Positions 32,301 to 43,186 of a stretch of DNA of 43,275 bases are shown here, one piece after another. The notes beneath the pieces were generated by a model. It searched no databases and was not told the origin of the DNA. It worked only from the letters and a program-made list of their open reading frames with translations. The stretch is from contig MU864065.1 of NCBI GenBank assembly GCA_033296885.1, positions 1-43,275 on the forward strand, read 5' to 3'. Source of the DNA: Triangularia verruculosa (lineage: Eukaryota > Ascomycota > Sordariomycetes > Sordariales > Podosporaceae). Position numbers and translations under genes: made by a program. Position 1 is the stretch's first letter, and each line of letters begins with the position of its first letter.

Positions 32301-33624
32301 GCAAGCTGGCATCTCTGAAGGGAGCAAGGATGACTTCTATGCGCGTGTCCTTGGGAAAAAGAACACGCTGGAGGGCCTGGCATCGACTATCCGCGGTTCC
32401 GTCCGGTTTGTCCGTGAGAACTGCTATGCCATCATCTACTGCATGAGCAGGCTTGACATGCAGTTTTATGGCTTCCTTGAGCTCCCGGGACCACTTGCCA
32501 ACGCATTGTTTGCCGACTCGTTCTGCCTTTCGGCGCACCAGATTATTAATCTGTTGAACCTGGTCAGGTACTTGGTCGACCATTGCCCTGTAGAGCTTCG
32601 CGAGCATTTCTTGCCTCCAATCCTGGCCACTTGCTTTGAGCAGATGGATACCAAGATCACTTCAGAGTGGGATAAGCTGGGTCAGCGAGAGGCAGTGCAA
32701 GCGGGCAGCGAGGAGTTGACAGAGGAGATGAAGGCCGAGAGTATTCTTCGACAGCTCACTTATTCCGCCGTGCTGATGGTGGCCGATGTTCTGGATCCAT
32801 CTCGAATCTGTAAGTTCTTCCCAGCTCACCCCATCACGGCTGCCCAATCTGACCTGACCCCAGCGACCCCAGCAAGCAAGGCGGACGATGGAACACCTGA
32901 GAAGAAGCTGCCTTCTCTCCGCAAGTTCTGCCTGATGAACCCGGTTATTACAGTGCCGCTGTTGGTCTTTTGCAGCCATGCGATCAAGATGCACGACGGA
33001 CGCTGCTGCGGTGTGGTCTTGCGCGTTTTCAAGTCCATTGTGCCCGAGTTCCACTGTTCAGACCAACCAAAGGCCCATAAGGAGGCTGGGAGCACAGCGC
33101 CCTTGGATGATGGCTTTCCGATCCCTGAAGAGAGTGCCAGAGAGATTCGCGAGTTCATTTCTGCCGAGGTTTTGAAGGCGGCTATCACCGCGCTCCACGA
33201 CCCATACTTCGTCGACTCGCAGAAGGATATTGGATCTCTGATTGCGCATATACTTGCGCACTATGCTTCCCTTACGCCAACCCCGCGGAGCATCCTCGTC
33301 CAGTTGCCAGGAATTAAGGAGGAACAAGTCGACCAGACCATTCGTTATGTCTCCGGACCAGGTGTTCACTCTAGGCAACAACGAGCCATGGTCTTGGATC
33401 TGCTTCGAGATCTCAAGGGCGTAAGCATCTCCGAGATGGGCAAGCTTAACAAGAGCCTTGGGACTACATCGCGAAGCAGCAAGTCCAAGCGGAGCAAGAT
33501 GGCTCAGGAGTTTATGACTCCAGCGGACACGTCGCGCGGTGGTGCGGGAAATCCCGGCGATGGGGTGAGAGGCAAGACACCCGATCTTGAGGGCGTGGCA
33601 GGCATGTTTGATGAGGCCCAGTAG
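29302..33624 (+). CDS. msn5: Exportin-5 / Msn5-type karyopherin
   Basis: This is an importin-beta superfamily nuclear export receptor. Yeast Msn5 exports phosphorylated transcription factors; animal exportin-5 exports pre-miRNA and tRNA. I infer ten exons: 29302-30159, 30222-30410, 30471-30936, 31000-31121, 31176-31472, 31529-31632, 31690-31948, 32004-32146, 32208-32809 and 32864-33624, giving 1266 aa (yeast Msn5 1224). The N-terminus (ILARIHEALKVVHSPYSASQ..RQEAQSFLEEVK) is the Ran-binding importin-beta N-terminal repeat. The Xpo1-like region follows (QAPIVRHYGLSLLEHAVKHKW, LRNKTAQLWVEIAKRCW), then helical HEAT repeats to the end. The tail after about 1205 is Ser/Lys-rich and disordered. Intron 2 (30411-30470) appears to use a GC donor. 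Introns at 31122-31175 and 32810-32863 are 54 nt and stop-free in frame. The donor of intron 1 (GTCCGC) is weak, but its branch site CTGCTAACC is excellent. Confidence 0.92.
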
Positions 33625-34903
33625 AGGAAGGAGTCGACATTGTATCGGAAGCTTGTTTCGTCATTGTGCATTCAAGCACAGTAGGGTGTTTTGCATAAAC
33701 TGGAGAGGCATGAATATGCATAAATATTGTTTAACAAGCACTGGTCGCAGAGACAGCGTATTGAAGATAGTACAATACAGAATACAATGACTGTAGATAC
33801 CCCAAAGATGCGCCCGACGTTTGTTGTATTAGTTTTGGTGTGGTAGAACCACAGTGTCATAGCCTGGGTCTGGATTGTCTTGGTGGCAGGGGAGGGGATA
33901 TTAGGTGGGCGTTTCGGGTGATCACATTGCCGATGCTGGGTGTGGCTAGCCCAAGCCCCTCCCTCCCCTTTGGAACTTGACGCTGTCTACCTATCAAGAT
34001 GCGGGGACACAGCATCTTGACTTCACTTGTTGTTTTGGGGCGTTGCACAGTTTGAACCTCGGCAACCTAGCGCCACTCGAGCTCCCTCGCGGTCCCTCTT
34101 AAAACAACAGTTCCGAGACCTTCTTCCCCCCTACCCCGCCGTTTGGCCAGGATTGCCAAGTCTTTGGGGTAGCTCAGCCCTATTATCTGCCGTTCGATGA
34201 CGAGAAAGGGATCACCATCACCGTAAGTCTCCGGCGTTTACCAAGACTGGACATTGCCGTGTTGGAAGGCCTGAGTGAGAGAGCGAGAGAGAAAAGGGGG
34301 ATAGAAAGGGGAGAGAGCTGCCCCACCTTCTTACACGTCGGTTCAACTCTCACACACACACACACCGCATATCCTCAGCCAGCCTGGTATCAACCAACCT
34401 ATGACTGATTTCGGAGACAAAACACCCAGGTAATAAACCATAAGTCGTTATTACCACGGAGCAGAGCGGTACTTTGCTTCTTTTCTGACAAATACCACTT
34501 GGAAAAAACACAGCTGACTTTGCAGCAGTTGCTAGCTGATCGCCCGCCAAGCGTATGTGATGCGTTTCATGGGCCGGCAACCTGAACCGAACAGAGAGAC
34601 AGACGGACGACGACGTCTAGATCGATACAACATCTCCATCGCTCCCCCTAAGAACAGAACGAAACCAGGGTCTAGGCTTTGTGTTTGTGTGGGGGGTGTT
34701 TATCTTTTATAGATCTGCGGATCTGATTTCCCCCTCCCGGGCTCGCGTGGAGGATTTACCTACACTACGCTTACACTTCTGTTTCCTCTTTCTCTCTCTC
34801 TCCACACTCAACTGCCGAGCCGGTTCGAGACCTACCTACCTGACTTACACACAAACAGCCGCTTTTTTTTTATTTACGAGGAAGATCGACAAGCAACAGA
34901 GAG
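33625..34903. promoter_or_regulatory. Region between msn5 and the Zn2Cys6 gene
   Basis: 1.28 kb containing the msn5 3' UTR and the promoter and leader of the transcription factor gene. GA-rich tracts lie near 34273-34316, a short CA run near 34351-34366, and a TATA-like TTTTATAGAT near 34705, about 200 bp before the ATG. No gene is supported. Confidence 0.6.
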
Positions 34904-37066
34904 ATGGTTTATCTAGGTAGGCCCTCAAAGGGCTGTCAGATGTGTAGGACGAGGAGGATAAAGGTAATCCATCCATCCAGCCCATTTTTTCCCCATTTGT
35001 GATAACTGTTTTGTCTCGATGAGAGAAAGAGAGTGTGTGTGTGTTTATAAACTGAACGTATATAAACAGTGCGACGAAACAAAACCAACGTGCAACCAAT
35101 GCGCCAAAGCCCGTCGCCAATGCCCCGGCTACAGAGACGAGTTCGACTTGCTACTCCGGAACGAGAACCAAGCCGCGGCGAGGAGATCGCTCAAGGCAAA
35201 CGCCCCCGCTGCTTCGGCAGGTAGCAGCAGCAGTGGCAGCAGCAGCAAGAAGAAAATCAGCAGTCTGAAAGATTCACAACCGCATCCCCGGCAGCAGGCG
35301 CTACAGCTGTCTATATCGCAGACTACGGCGCTGGCGAACTCGCTGAGTATACCAACCGAGGACCTTGCTACTTGTCACTTTTTGTCCAACTTTGTCTTGG
35401 TTCCTAAGCAGGAGCAGCATGCGGCGAGGGGGTATAATCACTTTTTGCTGCCGTTGCTGCAGCAGTATGGGAGTAGCATGGGGAAGGAGGAGAATATGCA
35501 CCTGCAGTATGCGTTTAATGCGTGTGCGTTGGCGTCGTTGGGGGAGAGGTACGGGGCTCCGGGCCCGGGGGCGGGGGGAGGGAGGGTTACGACGGGGAAG
35601 GAGAGGGAGTGTTTGCTTCAGAGGGCGGCCGAGACGTATACGAAGGCGTTGAGGGCTACTAATGCTGCGCTGAAGGATCCGGTGAGGTGTAAGGAGGATG
35701 GGGTGTTGGCTGCGGTTTTGTTGTTGGGGATGTTTGAGGTATGTTTTTACACACCGCGCGGTTTTTTTGTGGGCGGGGATAGGGATAAAAGGGCTGACGA
35801 GAATGGGGTTGAGCAGAATATAACTGCTAAACCGAATACTGGTACGGCTTGGGGTTCTCATGTTGAGGGCGCGGTGCTGCTTGTCAAAGCCCGAGGAAAG
35901 AAACAGTTGAAAACAAAGTTAGGGTTGCAGTTGTTTGTCGTCGTCCGCACCCAAGTTGTACGTCCCCTTTTTTTCCACCCTCCCTTCCCACCCTCAACTA
36001 ATCTTTCCTTTCCCAAAAAATAGATCATCCATAACCTCATCACCGCCACGTCCCCAGCAATGGGGGTGAACTGGTGGATAAACGAAGAAGCCACCTCGGA
36101 CCCCACCGCCACAGCCTGCCAGCGTCTCAATCTGTTCACGGCAGAACTCCGAAGCCAAATCTACAACCTCCTCTCCTCCCCAGCCTCCTTCTCCTCACCA
36201 ACTTCCATCCCGGCAATCAAAGACATCCTCGCCCGGGCCCAAGCCCTCGACGCAGAAACGGTAAAGTGGTTCGCCACCCTCCCCGCCTCATGGCATCTCA
36301 CACCCATCCCGATCACCTCCCCTTCCCCCTCCGCGGATCTTTTCCCTGGGGTTGTCCACGTCTACCCGGACATGTGGACAGCAGCGCTGTACAACCTCGC
36401 ACGGACGACAAGATTGGTCTTGATGAGCATTATAGTGAGGTGTGCCGCGTTTCTGGCGAGGCCGGGGGATTACAGGACGATGAAGGAGTACGCGGTGGCG
36501 GCGAGGAACGCGGGGGAGGTGGTGGGGGATGTGATTGGGAGTGTGCCGTTTCACTTGGGACATGTTCCGCCGAGGAGGGATGGGGAGGGGAATTGGGTGG
36601 GGGGTGGGAATAGTCCGAATGGGAGGGGGTTGGGGGGGTATTTTTTGACGTGGCCGTTGGCGTGTGTGGTTACGCAGGATTTTGTTACTGATGCTCGTAA
36701 GTGTTTTTTGTTTCCTGAGAAAAAATCAAAAGGATGGGATGGGATGGGTTTGTTAACGTTGGAGTTGCAGAGAGAGAATATGTCAGGGGGAGGTTGAGGT
36801 ATATTGGAGATGAGCTGGGGATCAAGTATGCGAGGATGTTATCTCAGGTTTGTGTGCCTTCCTCCTTCTCCTGTGTTGCTGGCCGGGCTTTTGAAGAGAC
36901 TGACAGATGTGAACAGCTCAAAATCAGACTTCCGAGTATGCTCATCTATGGGGACGGGCAACTTGCTGCGGCGGCGGCGGAAAGTCAGATGCCGGGGTCG
37001 AATAACTGGGAGGGGTCAGCTGGAGCTGTCATGCGTGCGGCCGCTTTCAGACCCAAGGCGGCATGA
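34904..37066 (+). CDS. Zn(II)2Cys6 fungal transcription factor
   Basis: Six exons are inferred: 34904-34963, 35070-35738, 35817-35957, 36024-36696, 36771-36847 and 36917-37066, giving 589 aa. The binuclear zinc cluster is complete: C11, C14, C21, C28, C31 and C38 (C-x2-C-x6-C-x6-C-x2-C-x6-C), preceded by MVYLGRPSKG. Intron 1 falls exactly before C21, a position often used in this family. A basic Ser/Lys linker follows (about 57-92), then the helical fungal-specific regulatory region (FLSNFVLVPKQ, LQYAFNACALASLGERYG, AVLLLGMFENI, GSHVEGAVLLVKARG, NWWINEEA). The target is unknown; the architecture is that of the many regulators with a Fungal_trans_2-like middle region. Introns at 35739-35816 (78 nt) and 36848-36916 (69 nt) are stop-free and in frame, so both could be read through; keeping the second gives 612 aa. 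The stop is at 37064-37066. Confidence 0.88.
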
Positions 37067-37115
37067 GAGAGATGATATCAGTCAGCTCTTGTCTAGGCAC
37101 TGTGTCTTTGGGAGT

Positions 37116-37148
<33 letters not shown>

Positions 37149-37576
37149 TAGATACCCTGGTGTATACAAAGTAACATCGCTATGCCGCCTATATGCTCAA
37201 GCAGAACCAAAAGGAAAAGGAAAAAAAAAAACACTTGCTTATATACCTCTCTGATGAATCTCTTGATGATTTCAGGATACCTAAGCAAAACTTGGGGGAA
37301 CAGTCATGACCGGTCATATCGAGATGCCTTTTTTTCCATCTGGATCTTTAGCCTAAACCATAAGCCAAAGAAAAACCCCTTGCGCCTGAAAGAGTTGGTG
37401 TTGTTGTACGTTCCATCCTAGGTGTGTGACAAAAGGAAACGAAAAGCAGCGAACTCTCTAATCAGTCACTGCCAATCTTGGGACTCCTCTGCTTTGTAAG
37501 CAAATTCCTATCATGTTCGGACGATGTCAGCAAAGCAATGGCCGCAGGACCTAGATAGGACGGGAATAATAATAAT
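37067..37576. other. Convergent 3' intergenic region
   Basis: 510 bp between convergent genes. A GT microsatellite lies at 37119-37146. No gene is visible. Confidence 0.7.
37119..37146. repeat. (GT)n microsatellite
   Basis: About 14 GT units, some 50 nt after the stop codon of the transcription factor gene and so probably transcribed in its 3' UTR. Confidence 0.95.
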
Positions 37577-37968
37577 TTACCTCTTGCGCTTCGAGGTATC
37601 GATCGCATTCCCGCTCAGATCCCAGGCCTTGACGAACCAGCTCTGGGTGGCGTCGAGGTAGGACTCGTCTTTTACGTCTTTGACGCTGACGCGGAGGCCG
37701 TCTTTGGTGAAGACCATGTTCTTGTCCGTCATCTGCTTCTCGGCCTGGTCCTTAATCTTGATGACGGAGAGGTAGATTTGGTAGCCTACCCAGGCCATGA
37801 TGCTCAGGACGGCGAGGGTGATGAATAAGGGGATGAGTTGCCTGGGATGGGGGTGGTTGGGTTAGTTTGGGGGGGGGGTTTGACGGGGTTGGTGATGGGG
37901 TGGGAAGGTTAGTACCTGGCTGTTGAAGGTGGCGGTGGTGGAGGAGCTTTGGTTTTTCCCCAGGCCAT
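37577..37968 (-). CDS. Small single-pass membrane protein of unknown function
   Basis: Two exons (37968-37916 and 37841-37577) encode 105 aa. The start MAWGKTKAPPPPPSTAR is a short Pro-rich N-terminus without a signal peptide. One transmembrane helix lies at about 19-42 (LIPLFITLAVLSIMAWVGY). A soluble domain of about 60 residues follows, with alternating hydrophobic and polar residues (MVFTKDGLRVSVKDVKDESYLD, then SWFVKAWDLSG), and a basic end SKRKR. The clean intron (GTACTAAC..CCCAG) and the balanced composition argue that it is a real gene. A tail- or N-anchored protein of the ER or mitochondrial membrane is possible; I do not recognise the family. It is divergent from sec24. Confidence 0.82.
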
Positions 37969-39227
37969 GGTTGGTGGTTTGAATAGGATGACTAGGTATA
38001 GGTGAGGGTAATGGTTGGTTGGTTTGTAGGTGAGAGGTCGAGATAATGGTTATATTTACTTTGTCTAACGGCAGAGACGACACAAGAAAAAGTAAGAGGT
38101 GGTCGTAATTTTACTTTTGACCCGTCATGTGGTAGTGTCACGACGGTTTATTTGGTCAACGGTTGCGTGGACTGAGTGAGGTGTGAGCGGGAAGCTGCTG
38201 CTGTGTAGGTTGGTGTAACTGACTGCGCAAGCGAATTGTTCCTCTATTTGAATGCTATCTCCTGAGCCCCTCCAAAAGGACGACTGTCTTTTTTTTTCTC
38301 CCTACCTGCAGGAGGCCCCGTTGCAAATTGCACCCAAGCTTGGTAGAGCGGTAATCCATGTCAAGCATGCGGCAGTGAAAGGCAGCTGAAGTGCGGTGCT
38401 GAGTGGTGGCCTCGCAGAGGTGCCGTGTTGTCCGGCTTGTCGTCCTCTTGGGTCTGTTAGCGCTCGCTCCAGCCTCGGGAGATGACGCGCTTGGTGGGGC
38501 AGAGCATCTACCTGGCGGGTACCTCGTCAACCGAGAGGAAACCCCGCGGCTAATTGTATGCATCTAGCGAGGGTCACGATAAGCTTGCTGCTGAAGGAGT
38601 TATCTGTCTCCCTCTCTATGGGCCGTTGTTAGGTGACACCAACAAACAAGCGTTCAATTGCGGCACGCATATGGAATGATTGACCATGTTTCGTAGCTCC
38701 GTCCCAATTTTCTGGCACCGTGACTGCGTAGAGCCGCGGAGTGTTCTCCTAGTTTTCTCATAGTCAACCCTGGCTGACCTCCCTCACTGGCCCAAGCTCC
38801 TGTTCGGAATCCCCACATTTTCTACGCATCCCTGCCAAGAGCTTGCCTGTGGCTGGTGCACCCATCGCCTCACCGCACACCGAGCGTTGAGGCCAGTCTG
38901 TCCCGTCTTGCCGCAACCCCTCGCTGCCACAAGTGGACAGGTTCAGGCGACAGCTGTCCAGCCCGCATCCCACACATAACCCTGAGAACACCAACTCGAG
39001 GGAGCTCTGCTCCACCAGCCACCACGCCCACGCCCACGCCCACGCCCACGCCTACGCCTCACGACTGACGTCCGTCAGTCAACCGCCATTCTTGCCATCT
39101 TGCCAGGTTGCGCAAAACACCAAACTTTCCTCGAAGCCGGCCGCTTTATATTCCCCGTGCTGAGGCTGCACTGCCCGCGCCTTGATTCTCGCGATTCATC
39201 AACCTTTTCAGCCGATTCCAGCACAGC
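37969..39227. promoter_or_regulatory. Divergent intergenic region before sec24
   Basis: 1.26 kb between the small membrane-protein gene and sec24. It holds both promoters and a short hexamer repeat at 39023-39058. A long minus-strand frame here and into sec24 (39075-40034) is a GC-skew shadow. No gene is supported. Confidence 0.6.
39023..39058. repeat. (CACGCC)n hexamer minisatellite
   Basis: Five perfect CACGCC copies plus one TACGCC variant, about 170 nt before the sec24 ATG. It probably lies in the promoter or 5' leader. Confidence 0.9.
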
Positions 39228-42220
39228 ATGTCTGGTGCCCCTACCGAAGGCTACGGCCAATATCCCGGCGACCAGCAGCAGCTGCAGCAACCTCCATATC
39301 CCGACCAAGGCTACGACAACGCAGCCCAGGCCGCACCGCACCCTTCCGAGCACGGCAAAAAGAAGAAGAGACAATATGCAGCCAGCGCTTTCGACGTAGG
39401 CGTGGGGGGCAATGTCGCTGCTGGAGGTCCGGCCCCAGGCGCAGCTCCGTATGGAGCTCCTCAAGCTGCCGTCCCAGCTTATGGAGGCTACCCAGCGCAA
39501 CCAGAGCCTCAGCCAGCTCCCTACGGCGCCCAACCTGCCCCCTATGGCGCTCAGCCTGCGCAGCCATACGGTCAGCCCGCCGCTGTGGGCGGCTATCAAG
39601 CCCCCGATCCCTACTACACATCGGCCGGAGCGGCTCCGGCGCCCGGTGGTGTTGCCGGCCTCACTGCCGGCTTTCAGGGCATGAACTTGGGTGCTGGGGC
39701 TCCCGGCGGGATTCCACAGCAGCAACCACAACAGCTTCCCCCACAGGCGAGAGCTGGCCCTCTGAACCAACTCTATCCGACCGATCTCCTCAACCAGCCA
39801 TTCAATGTGTCTGAGCTGGACCTCCCTCCTCCTCCCATCATCCTGCCTCCCAACGTAGGTGACATATCTTGAATTCAATACGGCAGAGAAAACTAACAGA
39901 GCCTCCAGGCGAGCGTCACCCCTTCTCCAGATGCGAATTGCCTCCCCAAGTATGTGCGATCCACACTGAACGCCGTCCCAACGACACACAGTCTCCTCAA
40001 GAAGAGCAAACTGCCCTTCTCGCTGGTGATTCAACCCTATGCAGCTCTACATGACCTCGATGACCCAGTGCCCGTTGTTCAGGATCAGGTCATCTCCCGC
40101 TGTCGGAGATGCAGATCTTACATCAACCCCTTCGTCACCTTCTTGGACCACGGCCACCGGTGGAGATGCAATATGTGCAACCTCACCAACGATGTCCCTC
40201 AGGCCTTCGATTGGGATGCGGCCTCACAGAAGAGCGTAGACAGGTGGCAACGGCACGAGCTAAACCACGCTGTGGTAGAATTTGTTGCTCCTCAGGAGTA
40301 CATGGTCAGGCCACCCCAGCCGCTCGTCTATCTGTTCCTGTTCGACGTGAGCTATGCTTCTGTCTCCAGCGGTCTCCTCGCCACGGCAGCCAGAACCATT
40401 CTTGCCAGCCTCGACAGAATACCGAACGCCGACCGCCGCACCCGTCTCGGCTTCATGGCTGTCGATTCGAGCTTGCACTACTTCTCGGTTCCCAAGGACA
40501 CGGATGAAAATGGCGAGACCAGCATGCTGGTGGTTAGCGATCTGGATGAGCCCTTCCTTCCAGTTCCTGGCGAGCTGCTGGTACCCCTGACCGAGTCCCG
40601 CCGAAGCATCGAAAACTTCCTCACCAAGCTTCCCAAGATGTTTGAGCACAACCAAGACAATGGTTCCTGCATGGGCTCTGCTCTTCGTGCTGGCGACAAG
40701 CTCATCTCGCCGCTTGGTGGTAAGCTCGTGGTTTTGAGCGCATCGCTGCCTAACGTCGGACACGGCAAACTCACCATGAGAGAGGACAAGAAGCTGCTGG
40801 GTACTTCTAAGGAGGGCTCTTTGCTTCAGACAGCGGCGACTTTCTACAAGTCCTTTGCGGTAGAGTGCTCCAAGAACCAGGTTTCTATCGATATGTTTCT
40901 GTTTTCATCGCAGTATCAAGATGTTGCCTCTCTAAGCAACCTCCCGAGATATACGGGTGGTCAGACCTGGTTCTACCCATCGTGGAATGCTGGACGTGCG
41001 GAGGATGCTATCAAGTTTGCCTCTGAGTTCAGCGACTATCTTTCTTCCGAGATCGGGCTTGAGGCGGTTCTCCGTGTGCGCGCCACTACCGGCTTGCGCA
41101 TGAGTACGTTTTATGGCAACTTCTTCACTCGAAGCTCTGATTTGTGTGCTTTCCCGGCATTCCCTCGCGATCAATGCTACGTGGTGGAGGTGGCTATCGA
41201 TGAGAACCTGACCAAGGATGTCGTTTGCATGCAGACGGCCGTCCTCCACACCACCTGCAATGGTGAACGCCGCATTCGTGTCATGACGCTCGCTTTGCCC
41301 ACCACAACCAACCTTGCCGACGTGTATGCCTCGGCAGACCAGGCCGCCATCACGACCTACTATACGCACAAGGCTGTTGAAAGGGCCCTGAGCAGCGGTT
41401 TGGATTCTGCGAGAGATTTACTGCAAAAGACAATCACCGAGCTTCTTCAGACGTTCAAGAAGGAGCTGGCTGGCGGCAGCATGGGCGGTGGACTCCAATT
41501 CCCATCCAACCTGCGCGGCCTTCCGGCGCTTTTCCTCGGCTTGATCAAGCACGTTGGCCTGAGGAAGTCGGCTCAGATCCCAACGGATTTGAGGTCTGCT
41601 GCTCTCTGTCTCCTTTCTACCCTCCCGGTCCCCCTTTTGATGCAGTACATCTACCCCCGGTTATACTCGCTTCATGACATGCCCGACAACGCCGGCATTC
41701 CGGACCCCGAAACCAGCCAGATTGTGCTGCCGCCCCCGCTCAACCTGTCGTCAGAGAAGTTCGTTCCCTATGGCCTCTACTTGATCGACGATGGCCAAAC
41801 GCAGTTCCTCTGGGTTGGTCGCGAGGCGGTGCCTCAGCTTCTAGTTGACGTGTTTGATGTCGCCGACCGGACGCAGCTCCAGATTGGCAAGGCCACGCTC
41901 AAGGAGCTGGACAATGACTTCAACGAGCGGGTCCGGGCCGTCATTCAAAAGAGCCGGGATCACAAGGCCAAGGGCGTCGGGAGCATCACAGTTCCACACC
42001 TGTACATTGTTCGCGAGGATGGCGAGCCTAGCTTGAAGCTGTGGGCTCAGACGTTGCTGGTGGAGGACCGGGCAGACCAAGGGCTGAGCTATGTACAATG
42101 GATGGGTTCTCTGAGAGAAAAGGTGAGTTCCTGATTTCATTGGGAGCGTGGGGGCTCCATTCAGTGCGAGAAGGCTTCATTGCTAACGCCGGAGTTTTTT
42201 TTTCCCAGGTTGTTCAATAA
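39228..42220 (+). CDS. sec24: COPII coat subunit Sec24
   Basis: This is the cargo-binding subunit of the COPII inner coat, acting with Sec23 and Sar1 at ER exit sites. Three exons (39228-39854, 39909-42122 and 42209-42220) encode 950 aa (yeast Sec24 926). The N-terminal 200 residues are a Pro/Gln/Tyr/Gly-rich disordered region with PYGAQP-type repeats. The zinc finger uses C274, C277, C296 and C299 (CRRCRSYINPF..WRCNMC). The trunk follows (PLVYLFLFDVSYASV near 334), then the beta-barrel, helical and gelsolin-like domains (VPYGLYLIDDGQTQFLWVGREA). A 54-nt intron separates the disordered region from the ordered core (ILPPN then ASVTPSPDANCLPKYVR). The last exon encodes only VVQ and stop; a readthrough of that intron would end the protein with VSS instead. 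Confidence 0.96.
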
Positions 42221-42276
42221 TGAGAAGGGGTGTTGTTTGCAGAGTTTGGGGAGAAAAATGAAGGCGCATTTTGTGA

Positions 42277-42300
42277 GGGGTTGGGGTTGGGGGTTGGGGG
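42277..42300 (+). other. Putative G-quadruplex motif
   Basis: Four G-runs of 4, 4, 5 and 5 guanines (42277-80, 42283-86, 42289-93, 42296-300) are each separated by TT, on the sec24 coding strand about 57 nt after the stop codon. Loops of 2 nt and runs of four or more predict a very stable G-quadruplex in DNA, and in the 3' UTR RNA if transcribed. Confidence 0.85.
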
Positions 42301-43172
42301 TGTTTTTTAACAAAGAAGAAAGGCTAGAGAAGTGTTACGAGTTACATCAATGAAATAGCTATTGCCAATTTTTTTGGGAGGGGGTCGGGTGTGTCATGGG
42401 AGAGAGACGTGGAAGCGGTGTGCCCTGGTCGGTCTTGGGGATGGACCATTGGATTGCTGTGTGTGATATATCAGTAACTGGCCCTTGATGAGGACGCAAA
42501 GATGGACATTATGGATGGGCCTGGCTGGCTGTATGTATGCAAGACCACGAGCTGGCCCACGTCGGAAGTAGCACATCAAGCCAACCCCTTCTTTCTTTGG
42601 TACTACTCCGTACTACGAGGGGTTGAGTGAGGTGCCGGAGGGTTGGTTATATACAAAGTATGGGTTACTACCTAGAATAGCAAGTGCTCCACTGGGTCGG
42701 TTTTGTAGGTAGGTTCGGTTGGCAAACCTGCAAGGATAGCTCCTCTCGGAGTTCATCCCCGCTTTACTACTAGATGCAGGAACAAGAGTGCAGTTTGTTT
42801 TATGGTATTTGTAACCTTGAGAAATATTGTTGAAGAAAATTATGGGATTATTGCTTTAGTGATTGATGAGAGCTTGTAAAGTTGACATGTTATTAAGCTG
42901 CTGTGAGATAAAAAAGAGAGGGGGGGCAGTGCGAAACAAATGGGGGCTTGGGTTGGTTGGAGCTTTGATCCCCGTTTGCCGGAGCTAATTGTTTCCAAAA
43001 CAGAATGCCAAGACCCAAGTTTCGAATATGGGGGGCGGCCGACACCAGGGGAACCGGGGGGCACACCCTGCCAAGTCTGGTTATGAAACGGGAGCTTTGT
43101 GTTCGTTTTGGGGGAGGATGATGATGGTATTGAAGAGTTGTTGCGCGCGCGCGCCGAAAGGGAATACGAAAC

Positions 43173-43186
43173 GGGGGGGGGGGGGG
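43173..43186. repeat. Poly-G homopolymer
   Basis: Fourteen consecutive guanines in intergenic DNA. The length is likely unreliable in any assembly. Confidence 0.95.

Noticed and set aside
34815..34840. GGTTCGA string resembling a tRNA B box
   Set aside because: No A box, acceptor stem or cloverleaf can be built around it.
39075..40034. A 319-codon minus-strand open frame antisense to sec24
   Set aside because: It overlaps the sec24 first exon and zinc-finger start; its Arg/Gly/Leu/Trp-rich composition is typical of a GC-rich reverse frame.
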